Source: Salinigranum halophilum (GTDB taxonomy: Archaea > Halobacteriota > Halobacteria > Halobacteriales > Haloferacaceae). Taken from it: DNA of 64,000 nt. The stretch spans positions 558,001-622,000 of the forward strand of contig NZ_SSNL01000004.1 of assembly GCF_007004735.1 (NCBI RefSeq). The letters are read 5' to 3'. Each line of letters starts with the position of its first letter. The first letter of the stretch is position 1. Both the position numbers and the translations under genes were made by a program. Positions 33,528 to 43,125 of this stretch are shown one piece after another. Under the pieces are notes generated by a model, which made no database searches, was not told where the DNA came from, and saw nothing but the letters and a program-made list of their open reading frames with translations.

Positions 33528-34637
33528 ATGAGCGGAGTCACATTCAGAGATGTCAAGAAGACCTACGGCGACGTCCTCGCCGTCGAGAACGTCGACCTGC
33601 AGATCCGAGACGGGGAGTTCGTCTCGGTGCTCGGTCCCTCGGGGTCGGGGAAGTCCACCGTGCTTCGGATGGTCGCGGGGCTCGAGAGCATCAGTGACGG
33701 TGAGATCTCCATCGGTGACCGCGTCATCAACGACGTCCACCCACGAGACCGCGGCATCGCGATGGTGTTCCAGAACTACGCGCTGTACCCTCACATGACC
33801 GTCAAGGAGAACATGTCCTACGGGCTTCGCCTGACGACGGACCTCTCCGAGGACGAGATCAGCAGCCGGGTCACGGAGGCTGCGCGGATGCTCGAGATCG
33901 AGGGCCACCTGGAGAAGAAGCCGGCGAACCTCTCGGGGGGACAGCAGCAGCGTGTCGCGACGGGCCGAGCCATCGTCCGCGAGCCCGACGTGTTCTTGAT
34001 GGACGAGCCGCTGTCGAACCTCGACGCGAAGCTGAAGATGCACATGCGCACCGAACTCCAGCGCATCCAGGAGGAACTCGACACGACGACCATCTACGTC
34101 ACCCACGACCAAGAGGAGGCGATGACGATGTCGGACCGAATCGTCATCATCGCCAACGGGACGATTCAGCAGGTCGGCACGCCCGACGAGATCTACAACC
34201 ACCCCGCGAACCTGTTCGTCGCCGACTTCATCGGCAGCCCGGCGATGAACCTGTTCGACGTCCGAATCGACGGGACGACGCTCGTCGGCGAGGGGTTCGA
34301 GTACGAACTCTCCGAAGAACTCGCGCGGACGGCGCGAGCGGGCGGGAGCGACCTCGTCCTCGGCATCCGGCCCGAGGACATCCGCATCGCCACGGAGGCC
34401 GGCCCGAACACCGTCGAGACACAGGTCGAAGTCGTCGAACCGGTGGGCTCGGACAACTACGTCTACGTCACCCTCGCCGGGCAGGACTGTACCGTCCGTG
34501 CGGCCGCCGACGTGCGGCCGGCGTCGGGTGACCGCGTCCTCTTGACGTTCGACGAGTCGGCCATCCACCTCTTCGACGCCGAGACGGAGACGAACGTCCA
34601 CGAGGCGGACACGGCCGTCGTCGAACAGCCCGCCTGA
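33528..34637 (+). CDS. CUT1 ABC importer ATPase (MalK/UgpC/MsmX type)
   Basis: A 369-residue ATPase. It carries Walker A GPSGSGKS, Q-loop FQNYALYPHMTV, signature LSGGQQQR, Walker B VFLMDEPLSNLD and H-loop VTHDQEEA. A C-terminal TOBE/OB regulatory domain (about 240-369; VLGIRPEDIRIA) is typical of MalK. The ATG at 33528 is preferred over a TTG two codons upstream. It is divergent from the rest of its importer but shares the promoter region, so expression should be coordinated. It faces the convergent IclR gene with 20 bp between stops. Confidence 0.95.
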   Translation: MSGVTFRDVKKTYGDVLAVENVDLQIRDGEFVSVLGPSGSGKSTVLRMVAGLESISDGEISIGDRVINDVHPRDRGIAMVFQNYALYPHMTVKENMSYGLRLTTDLSEDEISSRVTEAARMLEIEGHLEKKPANLSGGQQQRVATGRAIVREPDVFLMDEPLSNLDAKLKMHMRTELQRIQEELDTTTIYVTHDQEEAMTMSDRIVIIANGTIQQVGTPDEIYNHPANLFVADFIGSPAMNLFDVRIDGTTLVGEGFEYELSEELARTARAGGSDLVLGIRPEDIRIATEAGPNTVETQVEVVEPVGSDNYVYVTLAGQDCTVRAAADVRPASGDRVLLTFDESAIHLFDAETETNVHEADTAVVEQPA

Positions 34638-34657
34638 GCGTCGGTCGCCTGCCAGCC

Positions 34658-35620
34658 CTAGAGGTAGATCGAGTTCACTTCGATGACGTTCGCTGCCCCT
34701 GTCACGAGCTCCGGGAGCGACTGCTCGAAGCGGTCACCCTTCATCCGACTCTGCGGTGCAGTGACGCTGACGGCGCCGTACAGTTCACGGTCACCCATGA
34801 CGACCGGGGCCGCGATACACCGGATGCCCGGTTTCGCCTCCTGGTCGTCGATCGCGTACCCCCGCTCCTGTGTGCGGTCGAGGTCTTCGAACAGCGTCGC
34901 TCTGTCGGTGATCGTGTGTTCGGTGAACGCGGGGAGTCCGTGTTCGTCGACGATGCGTTCGACACGGTCACGTGGGAGTTCCGAGAGGATGGCCTTCCCG
35001 AGGCCGCTACAGTGCAGTGGCTCCCGCAGACCGATTTCGTGGGCGGTGTGAATCGCGTCGGCCCCGCTCGACTTGTACAACAGGACGTTCTGTCCGTGTT
35101 CGAGCACGCTCAAGAGGGCGAGTTCACCGCTCTCGCTGGCGAGTTCGTCGACCTGTTCGGCCGCGATGTCGAAGATACCGGTCTCGTACTTCACCCGTTC
35201 GCCGATGTCGAGGAACTTCAGCCCGTTCTTGTAGACGTCCCCCTGCTTCGTGATGTAGCCCTTCTCCTCGAGCCACGAGAGGTAGTGTGAGACGGTCGCC
35301 TCGGAGCGACCGACGGTCGACGCGATCTGAGCGGGCGTCGCCCTGTCGAGTTCCTTCAGCGCCTCCACGACGGCGAACGCCACGTTGGCGCCCTCCGTCT
35401 CGCGGAGCGAGCGTCGGTACGCGCCATCGTGCTTCTCGACGAGCCCCTCTGCGACCAGCGTCGCGAGGTGACGGTGGACGGCGCTCTTCGACAGCTCCAG
35501 CGCCGATGCGAGTTCGGTGACGCCCGCCCGTTCACGGGCGGTCACCTCGTCCAGCACCCGGAACGTCGTCCGCGCTGTCTTCACCGTCCGTCCCGCCTCG
35601 TCCTCCTGTGTCCCTGCCAT
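34658..35620 (-). CDS. IclR-family regulator with two N-terminal winged helices
   Basis: A 320-residue regulator. A first wHTH occupies about residues 15-72 (TTFRVLDEVTARERAGVTEL and SKSAVHRHLATLVAEGLVEK). A second follows at about 80-135 (VVEALKELDRATPAQIAS and SEATVSHYLSWLEEKGYITK). The IclR effector domain then runs to the end (SGELALLSVLEHGQNVLL, REPLHCSGLGKAILSEL, ERGYAIDDQEAKPGIRCIAAPV). Typical IclR proteins have one wHTH and about 250 residues, so the duplication is unusual. The position beside the importer suggests it controls the sugar island. A TATA (catatata) about 27 bp upstream implies a leaderless mRNA. Confidence 0.92.
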   Translation of the reverse strand: MAGTQEDEAGRTVKTARTTFRVLDEVTARERAGVTELASALELSKSAVHRHLATLVAEGLVEKHDGAYRRSLRETEGANVAFAVVEALKELDRATPAQIASTVGRSEATVSHYLSWLEEKGYITKQGDVYKNGLKFLDIGERVKYETGIFDIAAEQVDELASESGELALLSVLEHGQNVLLYKSSGADAIHTAHEIGLREPLHCSGLGKAILSELPRDRVERIVDEHGLPAFTEHTITDRATLFEDLDRTQERGYAIDDQEAKPGIRCIAAPVVMGDRELYGAVSVTAPQSRMKGDRFEQSLPELVTGAANVIEVNSIYL

Positions 35621-35641
35621 ATCTCCACATACCGAACGTTG

Positions 35642-35656
35642 TCATATATACGTTTT
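35642..35656 (-). promoter_or_regulatory. TATA box of the IclR gene
   Basis: A catatatacg element, centred about 27 bp upstream of the ATG, followed by further A/T runs. The block TATATACGTTT is shared with the ATPase promoter at about 33490. Confidence 0.6.
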
Positions 35657-35787
35657 TATAGCGATAACGCACACAGTGTCGTTCTCTGGTCGAGAACACA
35701 GGATAGATGAAATCCGTCTCCTGGAACAAACAATCACGAACTATCAGGTGAGATTCCGCCGCCACGCTGGCGACGCACGAACGCCGC

Positions 35788-36867
35788 TCACTCGAGGGAC
35801 CGACCGAGTTCGTCGGCCGCGTACAGCGCGTCGACCACAGCCGACGGTGTCGGGTCGCCCGGTTGGTTGTGAATCGAACTCTCGTCGCCGAACGCCCCCT
35901 CGGCGACGGCCTCGACGCGACCCGCAGCGACACCGACGTCGGCGAGCGTCACGGGCAGGCCGAGGTCGTGAGCGAAGCGGGCGACCTCCCGGACCGTTTC
36001 GTCCGGGCGTCTTTCGAGGACGAGTTGTGTGAGCAGGCCGAGACAGACCTTCTCGCCGTGGGTGGCCGTCGTCTCCGTCGCCGCGACGATTCCGTCGTGG
36101 ACGGCGTGTGCAGCCGCGAGCCCGCCGTTCTCGAAACCCAGCCCGGAGAGGAGGACGATCGCTTCGACGGTCTCCTCGAGCGCCTCCGTCACGGTGCCGT
36201 CGCCCGCGGCGTCCACGGCCGCGGGCGCGTGTGTGCGGAGGACATCGTAACACCGCTCGGCCAACGCCACGCCCGCCTGTGAGGGTCGTCCACCCGCGAA
36301 CGTCTGGCCGCCGCTTTTCATCGTCGCTTCGGCCTCGAAGCGCGTCGCGAGCGCGTCGCCGACGCCCGACACGAACCAGCGACGCGGCGCGGAAGCGATG
36401 ACGGCGGTGTCGACGAGCACGAGGTCCGGACGCTCGCGGTGGACGAGTCCGCCAGCGATGTGACCGTCGTCGGTGTACACCACCGAGAGCCCACTCGTCG
36501 GGGCGTCCGTCGAAGCGACCGTCGGGACCGTGACGAGCCCTCCGCCAGTCTGTCCGCGAATCCCCTTCGCGACGTCGATGACCTTCCCCCCGCCCATCCC
36601 GACGACCACGTCAGTCTCCTCGGAGCGGGCCACCTCGGTGAGCCGAGCGATCTCGTCCTCGGTGCACTCACCGCCGAACAGGGCGGTGTGATACGCTGTG
36701 CCTGCGGCCGAGAACGACCGGTCGACGTCCGCGCCGACGACGTCCACGACGACGTCGTCGGTGACGAGAAGCGCACGCCCCCCGAGGTCGTTCACGTGGC
36801 GGCCCAGTTCGTCGAGTGCACCGGGCCCCTGGAGATACCGCGGCGGAGAGACGAACGAGCGTTTCAT
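35788..36867 (-). CDS. gldA: glycerol dehydrogenase family (iron/zinc alcohol dehydrogenase)
   Basis: A 359-residue NAD-dependent metal alcohol dehydrogenase of the GldA/glycerol-1-phosphate dehydrogenase superfamily. The Rossmann region has VVGMGGGKVIDVAKG, and metal ligands fall in GVGDALATRFEAE (Asp), LAAAHAVHDG (His) and THGEKVCLG (His). The opening SFVSPPRYLQGPGALDELGRHV matches GldA. It is not the lipid enzyme EgsA: GKVIDVAK, ASTDAPTSGLSVVYTDDG and length fit glycerol dehydrogenase, which makes dihydroxyacetone. I chose the ATG at 36867. It sits at the end of the sugar island with its own upstream region, and the link to galactoside use is uncertain. Confidence 0.88.
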   Translation of the reverse strand: MKRSFVSPPRYLQGPGALDELGRHVNDLGGRALLVTDDVVVDVVGADVDRSFSAAGTAYHTALFGGECTEDEIARLTEVARSEETDVVVGMGGGKVIDVAKGIRGQTGGGLVTVPTVASTDAPTSGLSVVYTDDGHIAGGLVHRERPDLVLVDTAVIASAPRRWFVSGVGDALATRFEAEATMKSGGQTFAGGRPSQAGVALAERCYDVLRTHAPAAVDAAGDGTVTEALEETVEAIVLLSGLGFENGGLAAAHAVHDGIVAATETTATHGEKVCLGLLTQLVLERRPDETVREVARFAHDLGLPVTLADVGVAAGRVEAVAEGAFGDESSIHNQPGDPTPSAVVDALYAADELGRSLE

Positions 36868-37820
36868 GCGATGAAGGTTAGTCGACGGGGGTATGACTCT
36901 TTTGACACACCACGCGCCGAACCCGGCGTTCCAGATAACAGAACGGAATCGACCTGTTCCAGATGAGAGAACGGGACGTGGGGGGAGTGTCATCGCGAAC
37001 GCGAGAGGGCGAGGCTGCACCGACACCGCTTCACCGACCGGGTTTCCGTTACAGACGTACCAGTGTAATTTCGTCTGTCGGCTCCAGTTCGAACGGTCGG
37101 GCTGTGACGTCGGTTCCCTTCCACGGCCGGGTCTGTGGGCTACTTCGGGGCGACCGTACGAGGTGGTTCGAGCCGTTCGGCAGTGGTCGACGATGGGGGT
37201 TACTGTCGCTAAAGTCATAGAAGTGATTGAATATCTACCGGTGTCGCTCCTCATCTCTATCTCCGCCCCCGACGGCCTGCGACACGACGCGACGCGAATC
37301 GGTGGACGAGTCTTCGACCCGCGCCTCTCAGGAACCGGGCCGACAGGCGGGACCGCTCTCGGATTCGGGAGTTTTCGAGGGACGGCGTAGGCGGGGAGAC
37401 CAGACGGAGTCGGGTGGTTTCGTGGAGCGTGTGGCCTGGATTCGTGCCGCGTTCGAACTGCGTCCGTGAGTCAGTGGCGACGACCGGCGACCCGGCTGGC
37501 AGCGCCGTCCGTCACGTGGCGTGCGACCGAGGCTGTCCTTCTGCCGCCGAGTCGTCCGCGGACACGTCGTCTCCGTCGGGCGCTCGTTCGCGAGACGGCC
37601 ACCCACCCCCTCGGACACACCGGCCGTTAGTGAGCCACGGCCGACGTCGTGGGCGTCCGCCGTGTGCCTGTGTGAGCCCACGGGACAGCGACGAGCCGTC
37701 GTTCCTGATTGTCCGAAAGTTTATCTAATCACTTTTGTATATGTGCAGTGCCAGACGGTCGAATACCGCTGTGTCGTTTCGCGCCGGACCGGGCTCGTCC
37801 GACTCCGTTCGGCGGCCGCC
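36868..37820. other. long region without a recognised gene
   Basis: About 950 bp with several overlapping open frames but none with family resemblance or a typical acidic haloarchaeal composition. Promoter-like AT-rich stretches occur near 37207-37240 (catagaagtgattgaatatc) and near 37718-37748 (tttatctaatcacttttgta), the latter pointing toward the 3' end of the kinase. It may contain the gldA promoter, a non-coding RNA or decayed genes. I see no repeats or tRNA-like cloverleaf. Confidence 0.5.
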
Positions 37821-40109
37821 TCAGTGGGTGTTTCGGGTCTCGTTACGGGTGGTGGTCTCGAGGCCGGTGTCGTCTCCGGTCACCTCGAACCGAGCGCCGC
37901 CGTGTGTGCTTTCGGTCACCGAGACCTCCCAGCCGTGCGCCTCGGCGATCTGTTCGACGATGGCCAGACCGAGCCCCGTCCCGTCGCTGTGTTTGGAGTA
38001 GCCGGCCTCGAACACGGTCGAGCGGTCCGCGCGCGGGATGCCCGGCCCGTCGTCGGCGACGTAGAACCCCTCGCCGTCGACGAGTTCGCCCACGGTGATG
38101 GTCACATCGGTGCCGCCGTGTTCGACGGCGTTGCGGAACAGGTTCTCCAGGAGCGTCGTCAGCCGACTCCGGTCGGCGCTGACGGTCGGCGGACTCTCGA
38201 CCACGAGTCGTGCCTCGGCCGTCTCGACGTGCTGCCAGCAGCGGGGGACGAGGTCACAGAGCGAGACGGGAGCCACCGCCCCGACGGTCTCACCTTCGCG
38301 CGCGAGCGTCAGCAGGTCCGTGATGAGCTGGTCCATCCGGTCGAGCGCCCGCCCGATGGCGGGGAGCGCGTCGCTCTCACACTCAGTACACGCGAGTTCG
38401 AGGTACCCACTCGCGATACTCAGCGGCCCCCGAAGGTCGTGTGAGACGAAGCCGGCGAACTCGTCGAGGCGGTCGCGCTCGCGACGGAGCTCTCGCTCTT
38501 TCCGCTTGCGCTCGGTGATATCCGTTCCGGTGATGAACACGTGCGAGTAGTCCTCGGCCGCGGATTCGGGGACGTACAGGTCGAGCATCTCGTCGTGCCG
38601 TTCGCCGTCGAACGACCGGTAGACGGTGTCGCCTCTGAACCGTCTGTCGCCGTTCGCAATCGCGGCGAACTCCGCAGCCAGCACCTCGTACGCGTCTTCG
38701 GTGAAGACCCGGTCGAGAGAGTCCAGGAGGTCCTGTTTCGACTCGGCCCCGTAGTACTCGACCGCGTTCTGATTCACGTCGATGACGTCGACCGTCGCGA
38801 GGAGCTGTCGAAACTCGTCGGGGTGTGCCAACAGGTACGTCTCCACGTCTTCGACCTCGTCGCGGAGGTCGTCCAGACGGGCTTTGGTCTCGGAGAAGTC
38901 CTCCTCCCAGATGGCGAGCGGGTTGTTCTCGAACAGCGATTCGTACCGCTCTCTGGCCGCGTCGAGGTCTGCTTCGCGCCGCTTGCGCGCCGTGACGTCC
39001 GTCGCGACCCCCGCGAGTTCGACGACCGCACTCGTCTGGTCTCTGATCGGCTGCACCCGGGTGAGGACCCAGCGGAGCCCGTGCGCGGGATGCTGGATGC
39101 GGAACGTCTGCTCGACCGGCCACTCGGCCGAGCCGCACTGCTGTCGGCGCAGTGACTGTCGGAGTTCGGTGCGGTCGTCCGGATGCACGTGTCGGAGCCA
39201 CGTCTCGGGGTCGGCCGCCGCCTCGGCGGCCGAAATCCCGTAGATGTCCTCGATGCCGCTGTTGACGAAGTACGTCTCCGAGTAGTCGGCACTGACGAGG
39301 AAGAACCCGTTCGGGACCACGTCCGCGAACCGCTCGAACCGCTCGCGGAGCCGGTGGAGTTCGCTCGCCTGTGCTTTGCGGTCGCTGATGTCGCTGACGA
39401 CGCAGATGAGTTCGCCGTCGTCGGTCGTCGCGAGGGTGTGGTCCTCGACGAACGTGCTGCCGTCGGCGCGGAGCCCGGTCGTCTCGCCGTGCCAGTATCG
39501 CTCGCGTTCGACGGTCGGGAGGATCTGCTCGCGGGCGACGGGAATCTCCTCGTCGGGGTAGACCAGCTCCCAGTGCTCGCCGAGCAGCTCCGCGGTGTCG
39601 TAGCCGTACAGGTCGGCGTAGGTCTCGTTGACGTAGACGAAGCGGCCGTCGGCGTCGAGGATGCTGATGCCCTCGGTCGCGTTCTCGATGGCCGCGAGAT
39701 GTCGGTCGCGGGCCTGTTCGGCCCGGGTGCGCTCGACTGCGTTGGTGATCCGGTTGGCGAGCAGGGTGTACTGGTCGGTGCCGGTCTCCTTCTGGAGGTA
39801 GTCGGTGACGCCCGCGGAGATGGCGTCGCCGGCCACCTCTTCGCTCCCCTTCCCCGTGTAGAGGATGAACGGGAGGGTCGGATTCGCGTCGCGGACGGTC
39901 TCGAGGAACTCGATGCCGTCCATGCCGGGCATGTCGTAGTCACTGACGACGCAGTCGATGGTCGTCTGCTCGAGCCTGTCGAGCCCCTCGTGTGCGTCCG
40001 TTGCCGTCTCCACCGTGAGCCTGTCGTCTTCACGCGGCAGGTACTCCGCGACGAGCCGTGCGAGCGGGGGCTCGTCGTCGACGACCAGTACCCGAATCGA
40101 ACCCTCCAT
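37821..40109 (-). CDS. receiver-PAS-PAS-PAS histidine kinase
   Basis: A 762-residue soluble kinase. The receiver (residues 5-125, phospho-acceptor Asp57 in VVSDYDMPGMDG) is followed by three PAS domains. The first is at about 135-255, ending VVSDISDRK; the second at about 258-385, ending VATDVTARK; the third at about 395-535, ending TGTDITERK. HisKA has His in FVSHDLRGPLS, and HATPase has NLFRNAVEHGG, DDGPGIP and GTGLGLAI. This receiver-first layout is common in haloarchaeal bacterio-opsin-related kinases. No output regulator is adjacent. Its ATP-binding region closely resembles that of the kinase at the right edge of the window (FYVADDGPGIP). Confidence 0.94.
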   Translation of the reverse strand: MEGSIRVLVVDDEPPLARLVAEYLPREDDRLTVETATDAHEGLDRLEQTTIDCVVSDYDMPGMDGIEFLETVRDANPTLPFILYTGKGSEEVAGDAISAGVTDYLQKETGTDQYTLLANRITNAVERTRAEQARDRHLAAIENATEGISILDADGRFVYVNETYADLYGYDTAELLGEHWELVYPDEEIPVAREQILPTVERERYWHGETTGLRADGSTFVEDHTLATTDDGELICVVSDISDRKAQASELHRLRERFERFADVVPNGFFLVSADYSETYFVNSGIEDIYGISAAEAAADPETWLRHVHPDDRTELRQSLRRQQCGSAEWPVEQTFRIQHPAHGLRWVLTRVQPIRDQTSAVVELAGVATDVTARKRREADLDAARERYESLFENNPLAIWEEDFSETKARLDDLRDEVEDVETYLLAHPDEFRQLLATVDVIDVNQNAVEYYGAESKQDLLDSLDRVFTEDAYEVLAAEFAAIANGDRRFRGDTVYRSFDGERHDEMLDLYVPESAAEDYSHVFITGTDITERKRKERELRRERDRLDEFAGFVSHDLRGPLSIASGYLELACTECESDALPAIGRALDRMDQLITDLLTLAREGETVGAVAPVSLCDLVPRCWQHVETAEARLVVESPPTVSADRSRLTTLLENLFRNAVEHGGTDVTITVGELVDGEGFYVADDGPGIPRADRSTVFEAGYSKHSDGTGLGLAIVEQIAEAHGWEVSVTESTHGGARFEVTGDDTGLETTTRNETRNTH

Positions 40110-40251
40110 TAGTAGCGGGCTTCTCCTCGCGGCATCATATAGTCACCTACGTGCACGCCCGGTGTGTCCACCGTGCGAGCGACGCTGACCGAGAGGTCGA
40201 CGCACGCGACGCGAGCCGGTCGGTGATACCGAGACACGAGTCGAGCGAGCC

Positions 40252-40905
40252 TCACGACTCCGTCGGCGTGAACTGGCCGCCTGCGGTCCGCTCGGGACGG
40301 TCTGTCAGTGCGGCCGACAGCAGGGTGCGTTCGGCCTTTCGCAGGTGTTCGTGTAGCGTCGCTCGACTGATACCTAGCTCCTCGGCCAGTCGCTCGTTCG
40401 TTATCTTCCGTGGCCAGTCGTAGTAACCACGTGCGAGCGCCTCCGTCGTGACCTCGCGCTGTCTATCGGTCAGCGCCGAGTCGCTTCCGGCTCTGAACCG
40501 CTTGAGTTTGCCGAGCGTGACCGTCCCGAACCCCTCGAGGTCGTCGATGATCGCTCTGAGGTCTTCGCGCCGGAAGACGAGCACGTTGTACTCCCGCTGG
40601 CGACCCGAGATGGTGTTCGACCGCCGAAGCGTCCCGTGGTTCCGGTAGATAGCCGAGTACGCCCCACAGGAGGGTTTGGTCACGAGGAGGTTGTCGGCGT
40701 CGAGTCGCTGGACGTGTTTGACGTGGTCGGCCGCCGCCAGCGCCGTCTGGAAGCTGTCGGCGTGCGAACCGGCGCGGAGCACAAACGTCACGAAGCCGTC
40801 CTGTATCTCCTCGATCTCGATCGGCACCGGGCTGTCGACCTCGGCGGTGAGCTCTCGGAGGATACACTCTCGCTGCTGGGTGAAGTGGACCGTCGCGAGG
40901 AACAT
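40252..40905 (-). CDS. Bat-type HTH-10 transcriptional regulator
   Basis: A 217-residue regulator. The N-terminal 150 residues form the sensing domain usual in haloarchaeal Bat-like proteins (IEEIQDGFVTFVLRAG, LLVTKPSCGAYSAIYRNHGTLRRS). The C-terminal HTH-10 domain reads SALTDRQREVTTEALARGYYDWPRKITNERLAEELGISRATLHEHLRKAE. It is divergent from hyuA and separated from it by 156 bp that hold a perfect palindrome, so it is likely the local regulator, sensing a product or substrate of the pathway. The ATG at 40905 is chosen because upstream in-frame codons run across the palindrome. Confidence 0.9.
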   Translation of the reverse strand: MFLATVHFTQQRECILRELTAEVDSPVPIEIEEIQDGFVTFVLRAGSHADSFQTALAAADHVKHVQRLDADNLLVTKPSCGAYSAIYRNHGTLRRSNTISGRQREYNVLVFRREDLRAIIDDLEGFGTVTLGKLKRFRAGSDSALTDRQREVTTEALARGYYDWPRKITNERLAEELGISRATLHEHLRKAERTLLSAALTDRPERTAGGQFTPTES

Positions 40906-41061
40906 GGTGTGGTGTCTACCGGTGAGAAGACAACCCGCGATGAAAAAGCTGTGCGGCCGTCCACACGTCTTCGAACCCCCGCCCACACGTATAATGCGCC
41001 AACAGCTGTTGGGGAAATCCTTACTCATCAATCGCCGCAAACCAACGACGAACGATATCAC
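40906..41061. promoter_or_regulatory. divergent promoter region, HTH-10 regulator / hyuA
   Basis: 156 bp between two outward-facing starts. A cacacgtataatgcg stretch (about 40984-40998) gives a TATA-like box for the rightward operon. The palindrome below lies just downstream of it, where a bound repressor would block transcription. Confidence 0.6.
40999..41012. promoter_or_regulatory. perfect 14-bp palindrome, candidate operator
   Basis: CCAACAGCTGTTGG is its own reverse complement, lies between the TATA-like element and the hyuA start, and is within the regulator-target intergenic region. Confidence 0.65.
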
Positions 41062-43125
41062 ATGACATACAATCTCGGCGTCGACGTCGGCGGGACGTTC
41101 ACCGACGTCATCGTCTTCGACGAATCGACGCACGAACTCACGATCGACAAGGTGCTCTCGACGCCCGCGAACCCCTCGGAGGGGGTGTTACACGGCATCG
41201 AGGAGGCGACGGCGAAGGCGGACACGTCCGTCGCCGAACTCGACCTCGTCTTCCACGGCACGACCGTCGTGACGAACATGCTCTTAGAGGAGACGGGGTC
41301 GCGCGTCGGCCTCATCACGACGGCCGGCCACGAGGACATCCTCCACCTCGCCCGGGCGTGGACGCCCGGGCCGCTGTACGGGTGGATGGGAATGGAGAAG
41401 CCGAACCCGCTCGCGGACCTCGTCGACACGCGTGGCGTCGGCGGCAGCATCGCCTCCCCCTCGGGTGCGGAGACCGAACCACTCGACGAGGACGCGGTCA
41501 GAGCGGCCGTCTCCGACCTCGCAGACGCCGGCGTCGAGTCGCTCACTGTCGCGCTGTTGAACTCGTATCTCAACCCGGCCCACGAAGAGCGCGTCCGCGA
41601 GATCGTCGAGGAGGAAGCACCCTCGCTGCCGGTGTCGATCTCCTCGGAGATCGTCCCCGAGTACGGCGAGTACGAGCGGACGCTGACGACGGTCATCAAC
41701 GACTACGCGCGGCCGACCGTCATCGACTACCTCGACGACCTCGACGCGTCGCTGGCCGACGCCGGGTCGTCGGCGACGATGAACATCGTCCGCTCGGACG
41801 GCGGGCTGATGAGCACCGCGGCCGCGAAGGGTCGCCCGGTCGAACTCGCGCTGTCGGGTCCCAGTGGCGGGGTCGTCGGCGCGGCGACCATCGCCTCGAA
41901 GAAGGGCGTCCCCGACGTCCTGACGCTGGACATGGGCGGCACCTCGACCGACGTCTCGCTCGTCGAGGAGGGCACCCCGGAGACGACACGGCAGACCAAA
42001 GTCGGCTATCGGGAGTTCACCTCTCGGTCGGTCGACGTCAACACGGTCGGGGCCGGCGGCGGGTCGGTCGCCCGGGTGCAGTTGAACGGCTCGCTCCAGG
42101 TGGGGCCCGAGAGCGCCGGTGCGGACCCCGGTCCGGCCTGTTACGGCCAGGGCGGCGAGGAACCGACGGTGACGGACGCGAACGTCGTCCTCGGTCGGAT
42201 TCCGTCGTCAGCCCAACTCGGCGGCCGGATGGAGTTGGATAGAGCGGCTGCCCACGACGCCGTCGCGACTATCGCCGAGGAACGAGGGACGACCGTCGAG
42301 GAGGCCGCACAGGCCATCCTCGACATCGCCAACGAGAACATGCACAGTGCGCTGCGCGTCGTGTCGGTCGAGCGGGGGTACGACCCGCGCGAGTTCGGCC
42401 TCGTCGCGTTCGGCGGGGCTGGCCCCATGCACGCCAACGCGCTCGCCGACGTGATGGGTGCGTACCCGCTCATCATCCCGCCCGGCCCGGGCGTCATGTC
42501 GGCGTTCGGCTTCCTCACCTCGGACATCCAGAACGAGTTCGCCGAGACGTATCTCGAGACCGAGGCGGACGTCGACGGGGGGGACATCTACGACGCGCTT
42601 CGCGCGCTCGAAGCGGAGGCGAGCGACTGGCTCGTCTCCGAAGGCGTCGACGAGGCCGACCACGCCTTCGACTACGTCGCCGACTGCCGCTACTTCCGAC
42701 AGGACATCCAGATGTCGATTCCCGTCGCCATCGAGAACCTCCGCGGGGAGGCCGGCCTCGCGGAGATCAAAGACGACTTCGAGGCCCGACACGACCGGCA
42801 GTTCGGCTTCTCGCTCGACGCCCCGCTCGAAATCGCGAACCTCCGCGTCATCGGGAAGGGGACGCTCCAGGGCGTCACCATCGAAGAACACGAGGCGGCC
42901 GGCACCGACCCGAGCGCGGCCGAACTCGACACCACGGAGGTGTACTTCGACGACGCGTACCACGAGACGCCGGTGTACGACCGCGACCGACTGCGTGCGG
43001 GCAACGAACTCGATGGCCCTGCCGTCATCACGGAGGACGACTCGACCGTCGTCGTCCAGCCGGCACACGTCGCGACGGTCGACCGCTACGGCAACATCGA
43101 GATCAACAGAGGTGAGACCCAATGA
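41062..43125 (+). CDS. hyuA: hydantoinase/oxoprolinase subunit A
   Basis: A 687-residue ATP-binding subunit of the hydantoinase/oxoprolinase family, which opens 5-membered cyclic imides or amides with ATP. The N-terminal GVDVGGTFTDVIVFDE phosphate loop is classic. TLDMGGTSTDVSLVEEG and GAGGGSVARV mark the ATPase core, FGGAGPMHANALAD the second half, and the C-terminal beta domain ends with VVVQPAHVATVDRYG. The ATG at 41062 begins exactly at this fold. It overlaps hyuB by 4 bp (ATGA). The substrate is not set by sequence; hydantoin, N-methylhydantoin or oxoproline are options. Confidence 0.93.
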   Translation: MTYNLGVDVGGTFTDVIVFDESTHELTIDKVLSTPANPSEGVLHGIEEATAKADTSVAELDLVFHGTTVVTNMLLEETGSRVGLITTAGHEDILHLARAWTPGPLYGWMGMEKPNPLADLVDTRGVGGSIASPSGAETEPLDEDAVRAAVSDLADAGVESLTVALLNSYLNPAHEERVREIVEEEAPSLPVSISSEIVPEYGEYERTLTTVINDYARPTVIDYLDDLDASLADAGSSATMNIVRSDGGLMSTAAAKGRPVELALSGPSGGVVGAATIASKKGVPDVLTLDMGGTSTDVSLVEEGTPETTRQTKVGYREFTSRSVDVNTVGAGGGSVARVQLNGSLQVGPESAGADPGPACYGQGGEEPTVTDANVVLGRIPSSAQLGGRMELDRAAAHDAVATIAEERGTTVEEAAQAILDIANENMHSALRVVSVERGYDPREFGLVAFGGAGPMHANALADVMGAYPLIIPPGPGVMSAFGFLTSDIQNEFAETYLETEADVDGGDIYDALRALEAEASDWLVSEGVDEADHAFDYVADCRYFRQDIQMSIPVAIENLRGEAGLAEIKDDFEARHDRQFGFSLDAPLEIANLRVIGKGTLQGVTIEEHEAAGTDPSAAELDTTEVYFDDAYHETPVYDRDRLRAGNELDGPAVITEDDSTVVVQPAHVATVDRYGNIEINRGETQ

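Noticed and set aside
35788-36867. Glycerol-1-phosphate dehydrogenase (EgsA) of archaeal lipid synthesis
   Set aside because: Sequence blocks and metal-ligand context fit glycerol dehydrogenase GldA better, and its position is in a sugar catabolic island.
37150-37190. tRNA T-arm-like string ggttcgagcc
   Set aside because: No acceptor, D or anticodon stems could be paired around it.
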